This document shows, one piece after another, positions 36,034 to 45,365 of a stretch of DNA of 64,000 nt; position 1 is the first letter of the stretch, and the number at the start of each line of letters is the position of its first letter. The notes below the pieces were generated by a model. It ran no database searches, was not told the DNA's origin, and saw nothing but the letters and a program-made list of their open reading frames with translations. The stretch is taken from contig NZ_CABVPP010000032.1 in NCBI RefSeq assembly GCF_902499075.1, positions 1 to 64,000 of the forward strand. Reading direction: 5' to 3'. A program made the translations under genes and the position numbers. The stretch is from Burkholderia pseudomultivorans (lineage in GTDB: Bacteria > Pseudomonadota > Gammaproteobacteria > Burkholderiales > Burkholderiaceae).

Positions 36034-37248
36034 ATGTCAACCGATTCCGCCCCCACGCCGCGCAGCGGGTTCGCCGTCACGCTGCAAATCGTGTCCGTCG
36101 TCAGCTTCACGTTCATCTGCTACCTGACCATCGGCCTGCCGCTCGCGGTGCTGCCGGGCTTCGTCCACGACGATCTCGGCTTTTCGGCGATCGTCGCGGG
36201 CGCGGCGATCAGCGTCCAGTATTTCGCGACGCTCGCGTCGCGGCCGCTCGCCGGACGCTTCGCCGACACGCTGGGCCCGAAGCGGACCGTGCTGCGCGGG
36301 CTGATCGGCTGCGGCGCGTCGGGCGTGCTGCTGCTGATCGCGCTGCTGCTCGCGCACTGGCCCGTCGCGAGCCTCGTGCTGCTGGTCGCGAGCCGGCTCG
36401 TGCTGGGCGTCGGCGAGAGCCTGTGCGGCACCGGCGCGATCCTGTGGGGCATCGGCCGGGTCGGCGTCGCGCACAACGCGAAGGTGATCTCGTGGAACGG
36501 CATCGCGACCTACGGCGCGCTGGCGCTCGGCGCGCCGGTCGGCGTCGCGATCGCGCATACGCTGAATCCGGCGCTGATCGGCGTGATCGTGATCGCGCTC
36601 GCGGCACTCGGCTATTACCTCGCACGCCTGATCGACGCCGTGCCGATCGTGCACGGCGAACGGATGTCGTATGCGAGCGTGTTTACGCGCGTGCTGCCGC
36701 ACGGCCTCGGCCTCGCGCTCGGCTCGGCCGGCTTCGGCTCGATCGCGACCTTCGTCACGCTGTACTACGCGGCGCGCCACTGGCCGAACGCGGCGCTGTC
36801 GCTGACGGTATTCGGCACGCTGTTCATCGGCGCGCGCCTGCTGTTCGCGAACACGATCAAGACCTACGGCGGCTTCCGCGTCGCGATCGTGTCGTTTGCC
36901 TTCGAATGCTCGGGCCTCGTGCTGCTGTGGCTCGCGCCCGTCCCGCACGTTGCGCTGGTCGGCGCCGCGCTGACCGGCTTCGGCTTCGCGCTGATCTTCC
37001 CGGCGCTCGGCGTCGAGGCCGTCGCGCTCGTGCCGCCGGCGAGCCGCGGCGCGGCGCTGTCCGCGTATTCGGTGTTCCTCGACCTGTCGCTCGGCATCAC
37101 GGGCCCGCTCGCCGGTTACGTGGCGGGCGCGTTCGGCTATCCGCAGGTGTTCCTGTTCGCGGCCGTCGCGGCGGCGGCGGGCGTCGGGCTGTCGGCGCTG
37201 CTGTATCAGCGGCAGGCGCGCGTGGCGGGCAGCGGCGCGGCGGCCTGA
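36034..37248 (+). CDS. MFS transporter (YfcJ/YhhS-like)
   Basis: A 404-residue inner-membrane transporter with about 12 membrane segments. The N-half motif A is [17 protein letters not shown] (about 69-85), and [16 protein letters not shown] (about 121-136) is characteristic of the YfcJ/YhhS subgroup of small-molecule efflux proteins. Divergent from xdhA, so a purine-related substrate is possible but unproven. Confidence 0.88.
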   Translation: MSTDSAPTPRSGFAVTLQIVSVVSFTFICYLTIGLPLAVLPGFVHDDLGFSAIVAGAAISVQYFATLASRPLAGRFADTLGPKRTVLRGLIGCGASGVLLLIALLLAHWPVASLVLLVASRLVLGVGESLCGTGAILWGIGRVGVAHNAKVISWNGIATYGALALGAPVGVAIAHTLNPALIGVIVIALAALGYYLARLIDAVPIVHGERMSYASVFTRVLPHGLGLALGSAGFGSIATFVTLYYAARHWPNAALSLTVFGTLFIGARLLFANTIKTYGGFRVAIVSFAFECSGLVLLWLAPVPHVALVGAALTGFGFALIFPALGVEAVALVPPASRGAALSAYSVFLDLSLGITGPLAGYVAGAFGYPQVFLFAAVAAAAGVGLSALLYQRQARVAGSGAAA

Positions 37249-37434
37249 ACGCGGGACGAACGGCGCATGCCGGAGGCCGCAGTGCGCGCTCGATGTGCGG
37301 GCGCGCGGCACGGCGATGCGCCGGCTAACGCGGCAGGATGTTGAAGTCCTGGCCTCGCGTTCGGGAAGTGCTGCCGGGCGTCGTCAACGTCAAATATCCG
37401 CTCCCCAGGGTCCGGGTCCATATGAAGGCAGACC

Positions 37435-38100
37435 CTAGCGCTCGGCGAACGCCGCTGCTGCGCGCATCACCTGCTCGACCTTGCCTTGTGCGAGCGCCTT
37501 CAGCGGCGTGAGCTTGCCGAGCGACGCTTTCGGCGTCGTGAAAAACTGCCATTTGCTCCAGCCCGGCAGGTCGCCCAACTGCTGTGTCACCCTTCCCAGC
37601 GTCTTGCGATCGATGTCGCCCGCCAGATAAAAGGCCGGGTAGAACTGCGCGGCGCCCACGTCGACCGTAAAGATGCGCCCCGACGCGACCGCCTTGTTCA
37701 GTGCCTGGCGCGTGATCCCCAGTGCCGTCCAGATCTCGGCGGCCGGCAGCAGCCTGCCGCTGGCGACCAGCGCTTGTCGTTCCGGCAGCACGAGACGCTC
37801 GACCTCGGAAAGCGCGGCAGCCTTACGCGCGGTCGATCCGGACGCCGGCTTCGCGCGGCCCGGATCCGTCCTGTCGCGCGTCGCGGCAGCCGCGATCCCG
37901 AACGTGACCGTCGCCGCCAGATCGATGACCTGCGCGATACCGACCTTGAACAGATGCCCGAGTTGCGCGTCGGAAAGCCGGAGCAGCGCGCGGGCCTTGT
38001 CGGGCCCGAGCATGGTCGCGGCGCCGACCGCGCTGCGCAGCGCGTCCGCGGTATCGACGTCGAGGACGACGTCCTCGATCGTGTGTGCGTGCCGGCCCAT
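37435..38100 (-). CDS. MbcA/ParS-like antitoxin-fold DNA-binding protein, orphan
   Basis: A 221-residue protein. The middle part contains a helix-turn-helix-like segment (ALGITRQALNKAVASGRI, about 133-150), and the C-terminus (FFTTPKASLGKLTPLKALAQGKVEQV split around 191-214) resembles the toxin-binding domain of Xre/MbcA/ParS antitoxins. The ATG at 38100 follows AAAGGAGG at ideal spacing. The usual RES-type toxin gene is not adjacent: the 186 bp downstream hold no such frame. It may be a solitary regulator, a relic of a toxin-antitoxin pair, or a different family. Confidence 0.65.
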   Translation of the reverse strand: MGRHAHTIEDVVLDVDTADALRSAVGAATMLGPDKARALLRLSDAQLGHLFKVGIAQVIDLAATVTFGIAAAATRDRTDPGRAKPASGSTARKAAALSEVERLVLPERQALVASGRLLPAAEIWTALGITRQALNKAVASGRIFTVDVGAAQFYPAFYLAGDIDRKTLGRVTQQLGDLPGWSKWQFFTTPKASLGKLTPLKALAQGKVEQVMRAAAAFAER

Positions 38101-38240
38101 CGTCGCCTCCTTTCGCAATCAGGAACAAGCGTAGGCCAATCTCGCAACCAAGTCAACTTCGTCAACCATCTCCCCGTCATGGCGTGCCGCCCGTATCGGC
38201 CGGCAACATCGCCCCGTCAGCCCGTCATGCCCCCGCCCGC

Positions 38241-39131
38241 TCAGGCCGTCCGCAGAAACAACCGCCGCGTCAGGTCGAACGCAACCAGATTCCCGGCCAG
38301 TACGAGCAGCAGCCCGATCATCGCGAGCGGCGACCAACGATAGCCCTCGAACACCGTCGACACGGCCAGCGCGACGATCGGGAACAGCACCGTGCAATAG
38401 GCGGCCCGCTCCGGCCCGATGCGGCCGACGAGCGTCAGGTAGGCGGTGAACCCGATCACCGAGCCCGGCACCGCAAGGTAGACGAGCGCGCCGAGATAGC
38501 GCGGGCTCGGATCGACCGCGAACGGCAGCCCGGCCGCGACGCTGCCGACCGTCAGGATCGCCGCGCCGATCAGCATCGCCCAGCCGTTGGTCGCGAGCGG
38601 ATGCAGCCCCATCGACTGCATCCGGCTCGACAGCAGGTTGCCGGCCGAGAAGCACAGCGTGCCCGCGAACGCGATCGCAAGGCCCGTCCACGTCGCATGA
38701 TCGTCGAGATGGCCGGCCATCTGCTGCCAGAACAGACATGCGATGCCGGTCAGCCCGAGCAGCGCGCCCGCGATCGCGGACGGCCGCAGCGGCCGGCCCA
38801 TGAACAGCCGGCCGTTGATCGAGTTCAGCAGCGGCGCGGTCGAGAAGATCACCGCGACAAGCCCGCTCGGCACGACGCGCTCCGCGTAGTAGAAGCACAG
38901 GAAGTTCAGGCAGAACAGCGCGAAGCCCTGCGCGAGAAGAAAGCGCCACGCTTCGCGCGGCGGGCGCGCCGGCCGGCGCATCACGCGCAGCAGCGCGAAC
39001 ATCACGGCGGCGGCGAGCCAGAAGCGCCACGCGATCGACACGGGCGGCGGCACGGCGCCGAGTTGCCATTTGATCGCGATCCAGGTGGTTCCCCAGATCA
39101 GCACGGTGACGATATAGAGCGACAGGTTCAT
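38241..39131 (-). CDS. EamA/DMT-family transporter
   Basis: A 296-residue inner-membrane protein with ten segments in two EamA repeats, starting LYIVTVLIWGTTWIAIKWQ. The first repeat ends near the conserved GLVAVIFSTAPLLNSINGRL, and the second contains GSVIGFTAYLTLVGRIGPERAAY. DMT proteins export amino acids or metabolites. It is divergent from an AraC regulator gene (136-bp gap), which likely controls it. Confidence 0.9.
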   Translation of the reverse strand: MNLSLYIVTVLIWGTTWIAIKWQLGAVPPPVSIAWRFWLAAAVMFALLRVMRRPARPPREAWRFLLAQGFALFCLNFLCFYYAERVVPSGLVAVIFSTAPLLNSINGRLFMGRPLRPSAIAGALLGLTGIACLFWQQMAGHLDDHATWTGLAIAFAGTLCFSAGNLLSSRMQSMGLHPLATNGWAMLIGAAILTVGSVAAGLPFAVDPSPRYLGALVYLAVPGSVIGFTAYLTLVGRIGPERAAYCTVLFPIVALAVSTVFEGYRWSPLAMIGLLLVLAGNLVAFDLTRRLFLRTA

Positions 39132-39267
39132 GGCGGTCGACCAACACGGAATCGGATGAAACGGACGTCGACTATGACGCCGCGCGGCCCGCGGCGATTG
39201 TCCGGAATTGCGGTCTTTTTCGGGATGCCCGGCGCGCCGGCACGCACGCGCTTATACTCGGCGCATC

Positions 39268-40203
39268 ATGAGTTCGTCCCTTTCCGCCCCGCCCGTCGAT
39301 CGCGCCGCCGCGCTGGCCGGTGCCGAGATCCCGTTCGGCCTGCAGTCGGTGTGCCGCACGCTCGCCGAGGCGAACGCGACGCTCGAGCGCTTCGCGTGGC
39401 TCGGCGATCATCTCGCGATCGCCGAATGGACGCGCGTCACCGACGAAGCCGAGACGATCTACGCGCAGCCCGGCCATCACACGCTGTCGTGCTACCTCGA
39501 CGGCGGCTACCGGACCGAGCGCGAACGCGTGCCGCGCTACGGCGCGCCGAGCCTGCTGTGCGCGCTGCCGGGCGATCACGAATCGCGCTGGTGGGTGCGC
39601 GGCGAGATGCATTTCATCCACCTGTACTTCCTGCCCGAGCACTTCACGCAGCGCGCGATCCGCGAGCTCGACCGCGAACCGCGCGAGCTGAAGCTCGCCG
39701 ACCGTACCTATTTCGAGGATGCGCGCGTCGCGACGCAGTTCCGCTCGCTGGCGCTGGAGCGCTGGGACGATGCGGACGGACGGCTGCGCGTGAACGAAAC
39801 CGCGCACGACGTGCTGAGCCTGCTGCTGCGCGGCCAAAGCACGACGCGCACCGACGCGTCGTTTCGCGGCGGGCTCGCGCCGGCCGTGCGCCGCCGCGTG
39901 CGCGACTACATCGACACCTGCCTGTCGCAGCCGCTGACGCTCGGCGAACTCGCCGACGTCGCCGCGCTGTCCGAATATCACTTCTCGCGGATGTTCCGGC
40001 TGTCGTTCGGCCGCGCGCCGCATGCGTGGGTGGCCGAACAGCGGCTCGCCCGGGCGCGCCTGCTGCTGCGCACGACGGCGCTGCCGCTCGCGCAGATCGC
40101 GGCCGAATGCGGATACGCGAACGCCGGACACTTCAGCCACCGCTTCCGCGACGCGCACGGCACGACGCCGAACACCTATCGGCGCGCGATGCGGGGCGGC
40201 TGA
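39268..40203 (+). CDS. AraC-family transcriptional regulator
   Basis: A 311-residue regulator. The C-terminal 100 residues hold the double helix-turn-helix of AraC/XylS (LTLGELADVAALSEYHFSRMF near 226-246 and LPLAQIAAECGYANAGHFS near 272-290). The N-terminal part is an unidentified ligand domain. A -10-like TATACT (39253-39258) lies only 9 bp before the ATG, so the mRNA could be nearly leaderless. It is divergent from the EamA transporter, its probable target. Confidence 0.92.
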   Translation: MSSSLSAPPVDRAAALAGAEIPFGLQSVCRTLAEANATLERFAWLGDHLAIAEWTRVTDEAETIYAQPGHHTLSCYLDGGYRTERERVPRYGAPSLLCALPGDHESRWWVRGEMHFIHLYFLPEHFTQRAIRELDREPRELKLADRTYFEDARVATQFRSLALERWDDADGRLRVNETAHDVLSLLLRGQSTTRTDASFRGGLAPAVRRRVRDYIDTCLSQPLTLGELADVAALSEYHFSRMFRLSFGRAPHAWVAEQRLARARLLLRTTALPLAQIAAECGYANAGHFSHRFRDAHGTTPNTYRRAMRGG

Positions 40204-40222
40204 GGCCGCCGCCCTTCCCGCG

Positions 40223-41434
40223 TCAAACCCCGCGCCGCGACAGCTCCTGTTCGAGCGCCGCGACGCCGGCCGGCAGATCGACCGGCACCTTCAGGTCGAC
40301 CATCGTGCGGCCGAACGCATGCACGGTGCGGAACAGGTTGTGTTCGCGGCACTGCTCGCCCATCTGGCCGATCCGCACGATCGGCAGCCCGAACGAGCCG
40401 GAGATCTCGACCTGGTACTGCTTCGAGATATGCCCGCAGATCATGCCCGGCGTCAGCCCGTCGGGCGTCTCGATGCCGACCACCGAATTGAGCCGGCAGT
40501 CCTTCGGCGCATACAGCTTCAGCCCCATCGCCTCGACGCCCGCCTGCAGCGCGAGCGAACAGCGCAGGTGGCGCGCGAAGCGGCTCTCGAGCGTTTCCGC
40601 GCAGACGAGCCGCAGCGCCTCGTGCAGCGCGAGCACGCCCGACACGGGCGCCGTGTAGTGATAGCCGGCGTTGTGCCAGAAGTTCTCCGCGAGCGCCATG
40701 TCGAGACACCAGTGCGCGTTCGGTTCGGGACGCCGCTTCATCCGCTCCCAGGCCGCATCGGAGAAGGCGATCAGCGACACGCCCGGAATCGACGACAGCC
40801 CCTTCTGGCCGCCGGTGATCACCGCATCGATGCCCCACGCATCCATCTCGAGCGGCATCGTCGACAGCGTGCACACCGCGTCCACGACGACCAGCGCGCC
40901 GGCCGCCTTCGCGAGCGCCGCGATGTCGCGCAGGTCGCGATTCCACACGGTGTTCGACGTCTCGCCCTGCACGATCGTGACGATCTCGGGCCGCTCGCGC
41001 GCGATCGCATCGGCGACCTCGTCGAGGCTCGCGACCGCGCGGTCGGCCACTTCGAGCATCGCCACGTCGGCGCCGACGCGCGTGGCCATCTCGGCCATCC
41101 GCGCGCTGAAGAAGCCGTTGCGGATCGACAGCACGCGCGTGCCGCGCCACGCGAGGTTCGAGATCGCCATCTCCATCGCGGCCGAACCGGGGCCGGCGAC
41201 GCCGAGCACCCACTTGGTGCGGGTCTGGAACACGTAGCGCGCCATCTCCTTCACCTGCTCGATGATCTTCGCCATCGTCGCGCCGAGATGGTTGATCACG
41301 ATCGTGTTCGCCTTGGCGACGGCGGCCGGGATCGGAACCGGGCCGGCCCCCATCATCAGTAGCGGTTCTTCGGGCAGGATCGCGTCGAGCGGCACGACGA
41401 CGGGACAGGGAATCGGCGAGTAATCGATGGACAT
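40223..41434 (-). CDS. Class V aminotransferase (alanine/serine-glyoxylate type)
   Basis: A 403-residue PLP enzyme. The PLP lysine is Lys211 in ITGGQKGLSS, and MMGAGPVPIPAAV (27-39) and GTRVLSIRNGFFSARM (98-113) are typical of alanine-glyoxylate, serine-pyruvate or ureidoglycine-glyoxylate aminotransferases. The exact substrate cannot be fixed from sequence. A ureidoglycine-type role would fit purine catabolism with xdhABC 5 kb away, but the genes are not linked. The enzyme is cytoplasmic. Confidence 0.87.
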   Translation of the reverse strand: MSIDYSPIPCPVVVPLDAILPEEPLLMMGAGPVPIPAAVAKANTIVINHLGATMAKIIEQVKEMARYVFQTRTKWVLGVAGPGSAAMEMAISNLAWRGTRVLSIRNGFFSARMAEMATRVGADVAMLEVADRAVASLDEVADAIARERPEIVTIVQGETSNTVWNRDLRDIAALAKAAGALVVVDAVCTLSTMPLEMDAWGIDAVITGGQKGLSSIPGVSLIAFSDAAWERMKRRPEPNAHWCLDMALAENFWHNAGYHYTAPVSGVLALHEALRLVCAETLESRFARHLRCSLALQAGVEAMGLKLYAPKDCRLNSVVGIETPDGLTPGMICGHISKQYQVEISGSFGLPIVRIGQMGEQCREHNLFRTVHAFGRTMVDLKVPVDLPAGVAALEQELSRRGV

Positions 41435-41916
41435 GGCTGGAACGGGATGAATGGACGAAATGCACGAATGCTCGCCGCATGGCGAGCCAATCGATCATTC
41501 CCCGTTCCGCCGTGTTGCGCAAGAGGCACACGCGACCGGACAGCGGGCAGCCGGCCCGGTCGCCGGACCGGGCCAGATCGCGCGCATATCGGAACGCGAT
41601 TGCCGTTCCGATGGTGAAACGGTTCCATGCGGACGATTTTCCCGCGCAATATCGCGATGATTCGTCGATTCGAACCGTTCGCCGCAGCCGCCCGCGCGGC
41701 CGCGAGAAACTTTGCGTGCCGTAAAATCGCCGAACCGGATTCGATACGTATATTCGGCATACTGGCAAAAAACGCCATTCTCACGCATCGCATTGCCGGA
41801 AATACCGGAAATTAGCGCACCCGGTCATGCCTATCGCTCGCAATCCATTGATTTATATACGAAATATTCCTCACATCGACGCATAAGCCAAAGCCCCGAC
41901 CGCCCCGCGCTGCCAG
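41435..41916. other. Gene-free interval, AT-rich right half
   Basis: About 480 bp with no convincing gene. The right half (41640-41880) is unusually AT-rich for this genome and precedes an orphan terminator at 41917. A small transcript is possible. A short inverted repeat lies near 41470-41487. Confidence 0.5.
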
Positions 41917-41941
41917 CCGCCGGCAGCGTCCGGCGGTTTTT
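41917..41941 (+). terminator. Orphan intrinsic terminator
   Basis: Stem CCGCCGG / CCGGCGG with loop CAGCGT, followed by TTTTT on the plus strand. No plus-strand gene lies upstream before 40203, where the AraC gene ends. It may end a small RNA or a long 3' extension. Confidence 0.65.
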
Positions 41942-42144
41942 CCGGCATGCACGATTCCGATTTTCCGCAACCCGCCCCGTTTCTCAGGTTGACGGATATC
42001 GTTTCCTTATTGAACAATCGTCTGCGGAATCGAAAACCGTTTTTCGATACGAGGGAGAATCGGGTGTCGCGCAATGGGCTTTCACGGCTGCGCGACGAAA
42101 AATCACAACCATAATCAGTCAACCGGGCCAGAAATACGCGAGCC
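41942..42144. other. Upstream region of LysR gene
   Basis: About 200 bp of moderately AT-rich DNA with no visible gene. It should contain the promoter of the LysR gene. Confidence 0.5.
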
Positions 42145-43125
42145 ATGAACCAGATTCAGACCATGCGTGTCTTCGTCTGCGTCGCCGAGCAACAGAGCTT
42201 CCGGCGCGCGGCGCACCATCTCGGCGTGTCCAACGCACTCGTCACGCGCTCGATCGCGATGCTCGAGGGCCACCTGAATACGCGGCTGATCCACCGCACC
42301 ACGCGCAACCTGTCGCTCACCGAAGCCGGCGCGCGTTATCTCGACGGCTGCCGCGCGCTGCTCGAAGAGTTCGACCATCTCGAGGCCTCGGTCGCGCATG
42401 CGGCGCGCGAGCCGGGCGGCACGCTGCGCATCGTCGCGTCGGGCCTGCTGTCGCCGCTCGCATTGACGCCGCTCGTCAGCAGCTTCCGGCACCGCTATCC
42501 GGAGCTGCGCGTGCAGCTCACGGTCGCCGAGGGGCCGCTCGACATGCTCGACTCGGGCTACGACGTCGGCATCGTCACCGGCGACCGGCTCGCCGGCAAT
42601 CCGGCGCTGATCGGTCATCCGCTCGCACCGAATCCGTTCGTCGCGTGCGCAGCGCCCGCCTATCTGGAACGGCGCGGCGAGCCGCGCTCGCCCGACGACT
42701 TGCCGCGCCACGACTGGATCGCGCTCGCGCCGCACCAGCACACGCCCGCGTGGCGGCTGGTCGGCCCGGACGAGGTCGTATACGCCGTCACGGTGCGCCC
42801 GGCCTGCACGGTCAACCAGCTCGCGCTCGTGCAGGCGGCGGTCGCCGCCGGGTCGGGCATCGCGATGCTGCCGTCGCACTGCGTCGCCGACGCGATCGAC
42901 AACGGCACGCTGGTGCGGCTTTTGCCCGGCTACCGGATCGACGATCCCGACGCGCAGCTGTCGCTCGTCTACCCGAACCGCCAGTTCGTGCCGGCACGCA
43001 CGCGCAGCTTCGTCGAACACGCGCTCGAACACTTCGGCACGCCGGCGCAGCGCGAGCGCGCCGGCTACGGCTTCCTGCGGCCGGCGCGGGCCGAACGCCC
43101 CGACATCGTCACGGGCCTGCAGTAA
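42145..43125 (+). CDS. LysR-type transcriptional regulator
   Basis: A 326-residue regulator of the CrgA-like LysR subgroup. The helix-turn-helix is MRVFVCVAEQQSFRRAAHHL with VSNALVTRSIAMLEGHL following (7-43), then RLIHRTTRNLSLTEAGARYL. The effector domain is complete. It lies 30 bp upstream of a D-2-hydroxyacid dehydrogenase in the same direction, so that gene is a likely target or operon partner. Confidence 0.92.
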   Translation: MNQIQTMRVFVCVAEQQSFRRAAHHLGVSNALVTRSIAMLEGHLNTRLIHRTTRNLSLTEAGARYLDGCRALLEEFDHLEASVAHAAREPGGTLRIVASGLLSPLALTPLVSSFRHRYPELRVQLTVAEGPLDMLDSGYDVGIVTGDRLAGNPALIGHPLAPNPFVACAAPAYLERRGEPRSPDDLPRHDWIALAPHQHTPAWRLVGPDEVVYAVTVRPACTVNQLALVQAAVAAGSGIAMLPSHCVADAIDNGTLVRLLPGYRIDDPDAQLSLVYPNRQFVPARTRSFVEHALEHFGTPAQRERAGYGFLRPARAERPDIVTGLQ

Positions 43126-43155
43126 ACTGCCCGCGACAGCCATCGGAGGTGCAGC

Positions 43156-44154
43156 GTGCGCGTGATCCTGTTCAGCAGCCGGCAGTACGACGACGATTCG
43201 TTCACCGCCGCGAACCGGCAGTTCGGCTACCGGCTGCACTTCCAGCCGTCGCATCTCGATGCGGAGACGGCGATCCTCGCGCACGGCTATGACGTCGTCT
43301 GCCCGTTCGTCAACGACACCGTCGACGCGGCCGTGCTCGAACGGCTCGCGGACGGCGGCACGCGCCTGATCGCGCTGCGCTCGGCCGGCTTCAACCACGT
43401 CGACCTGGCGGCCACCGAGCGGCTCGGCATCGCGGTCGTGCGCGTGCCGGCCTATTCGCCGCACGCGGTCGCCGAACACGCGGTCGCGCTGATCCTCGCA
43501 CTCAACCGCCGCCTGCCGCGCGCGGTCGCGCGCACCCGCGAGGGCGATTTCTCGCTGAACGGCCTGCTCGGCTTCGACCTGCACGGCAAGACGGTCGGCG
43601 TGATCGGCACCGGCCTGATCGGCCGCGTGTTCGCGAAGATCATGATGGGCTTCGGGATGCACGTGCTCGCGCACTCGATGCCGCCGTACGACGACGAGCT
43701 GATCGCGTTCGGCGCGCGCTACGTCGAGCTCGACGAGCTGCTGCGCCACGCCGACATCGTCAGCCTGCATTGCCCGCTGCTGCCGTCCACGCATCATCTG
43801 ATCAATGCGCAGACGCTCGCGCGGATGAAGCACGGCGCGATGCTGATCAACACCGGGCGCGGCGGGCTGGTCGACGCGCAGGCGCTGATCGACGCGCTCA
43901 AGAGCGGCCAGCTCGGCCATCTCGGGCTCGACGTGTACGAAGAGGAAAGCGGGCTGTTCTTCGAGGATCATTCGGACCTGCCGCTGCAGGACGACGTGCT
44001 CGCGCGGCTGCTGACGTTCCCGAACGTGATCGTCACGTCGCACCAGGCGTTCTTCACGCGCGAGGCGCTCGCCGAAATCGCGCACACGACGCTGCTGAAC
44101 ATCGAGGCGTGGCATGCGGGCACGCCGCAGAACGTCGTGACGACGAACCGCTGA
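43156..44154 (+). CDS. D-2-hydroxyacid dehydrogenase (D-lactate dehydrogenase-like)
   Basis: A 332-residue NAD-dependent enzyme. The nucleotide motif is GVIGTGLIGRVFAKI (about 153-167). Catalytic residues of the family are visible: Arg in INTGRGGLVD (about 236), Glu in the VYEEESGLF segment and His in VTSHQAFF (about 296). The sequence is closest to fermentative LdhA-type enzymes converting pyruvate and D-lactate. The start is a GTG at 43156 with GGAGGT five bases before it. Confidence 0.9.
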   Translation: MRVILFSSRQYDDDSFTAANRQFGYRLHFQPSHLDAETAILAHGYDVVCPFVNDTVDAAVLERLADGGTRLIALRSAGFNHVDLAATERLGIAVVRVPAYSPHAVAEHAVALILALNRRLPRAVARTREGDFSLNGLLGFDLHGKTVGVIGTGLIGRVFAKIMMGFGMHVLAHSMPPYDDELIAFGARYVELDELLRHADIVSLHCPLLPSTHHLINAQTLARMKHGAMLINTGRGGLVDAQALIDALKSGQLGHLGLDVYEEESGLFFEDHSDLPLQDDVLARLLTFPNVIVTSHQAFFTREALAEIAHTTLLNIEAWHAGTPQNVVTTNR

Positions 44155-44326
44155 GAAACGGCAGGTTTGACGGCAGACGGCGCATCCGCAATCGTTTGCT
44201 CGTGCGCAGGGCCGTTGGCTCCGCATGCCTTCGTCAACAATTCCGTACTTTGTTGCGGTCGAGGCAACGCTTCGCGCGCGCCGTCTGCTATCGTTGCGCC
44301 GACGTCATCCCCTGCTTCCGCCGCCC

Positions 44327-45154
44327 ATGCGTTTCGACGATCCCGACCTCGCCGCCGTCTACCGCGCCATCTTCGAGCGGCGCGACATGCGCCACTTCAC
44401 GCCCGCGCCGGTCGATCCGGCCGTGCTCGGCCGGCTGCTGCGCGCCGCGCACCATGCACCGAGCGTCGGCTTCATGCAGCCGTGGCGCTTCGTCCGCATC
44501 ACCGATCGCGCGCTGCGCACCGCGATCCACGCGCTGGTCGAGGCCGAGCGCCGCGCGACCGCCGACGCGCTCGGCGAGCGCCACGACGACTTCATGCGGC
44601 TGAAGGTCGAAGGCGTGCGCGAATGCGGCGAACTGCTGGTCGTCGCGCTGAGCGACGATCGCGAACGCCATGTGTTCGGCCGCCGCACGCTGCCGGAAAT
44701 GGACCTCGCGTCCGCCGCGTGCGCGATCCAGAACATGTGGCTCGCAGCCCGCGCGGAAGGGCTCGGGATGGGCTGGGTGTCGCTGTTCGACGTCGACGCG
44801 CTGCGTACGCTGCTCGGCATGCCCGACGGCGCGAAGCCGATCGCCGTGCTGTGCATCGGGCACGTCGACGCGTTCTATGCGAAGCCGATGCTCGAGGAAG
44901 CGCGCTGGGCCGCGCGGATGCCGATCGACGCGTGCCTGTTCGAGAACGGCTGGGGCGAGCCGGCGGCGCAGGGGCTGGCGGCGGCCGCGGCAGTCGGCTT
45001 CGGTGACGCCTCGGGCAGCACGGCCGCCTCAGCCATCAGCGAAGTGCCGACCGCCGCGCAACCGGCATCGCCCGCTCCGGCGCCCGCCCCGCACGCCCCC
45101 GCCCCGGAAGCCGCCGTTGCGCTTTCCGCCACATCGGCCGAACGACCGACCTAG
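44327..45154 (+). CDS. bluB: 5,6-dimethylbenzimidazole synthase (BluB)
   Basis: A 275-residue nitroreductase-fold flavoenzyme that cuts FMNH2 to form the lower ligand of vitamin B12. MRFDDPDLAAVYRAIFERRDMRHF begins the protein in two parts. RAAHHAPSVGFMQPWRFV (about 44-61) and AEGLGMGWVSLFDVDAL (about 141-157) are BluB hallmarks, distinguishing it from ordinary nitroreductases. About 55 extra C-terminal residues are Ala/Pro-rich and disordered. The ATG at 44327 is chosen because family homology begins there, although the frame extends upstream. No other cobalamin gene and no riboswitch is near. Confidence 0.9.
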   Translation: MRFDDPDLAAVYRAIFERRDMRHFTPAPVDPAVLGRLLRAAHHAPSVGFMQPWRFVRITDRALRTAIHALVEAERRATADALGERHDDFMRLKVEGVRECGELLVVALSDDRERHVFGRRTLPEMDLASAACAIQNMWLAARAEGLGMGWVSLFDVDALRTLLGMPDGAKPIAVLCIGHVDAFYAKPMLEEARWAARMPIDACLFENGWGEPAAQGLAAAAAVGFGDASGSTAASAISEVPTAAQPASPAPAPAPHAPAPEAAVALSATSAERPT

Positions 45155-45365
45155 ACGCCCGCCCGTTCGAACCCGCGCTATCGCGCCCCGCTCCGCCGCC
45201 CCATCCCACAGTGTGGGCACGGCCCGTCGCACGCCGGCAACATCCGTTCCGGCCCCCGGCATAAGGGTTTCCACTGAAGTAGAATCGCGGCTGTCGTCCT
45301 GCCGTCCACCCGCTCCGTGCGTCCTGCGCGCGCCTGGCCGACGGCCTTTCCCGGAATCCTCCGCG

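Noticed and set aside
37249-37434. A RES-type toxin partner for the MbcA/ParS-like protein
   Set aside because: The short interval downstream has no frame with the RES Arg-Glu-Ser pattern or enough length.
44155-44326. A cobalamin riboswitch upstream of bluB
   Set aside because: I could not find the B12-box or the surrounding conserved stems in the 170 bp before bluB.
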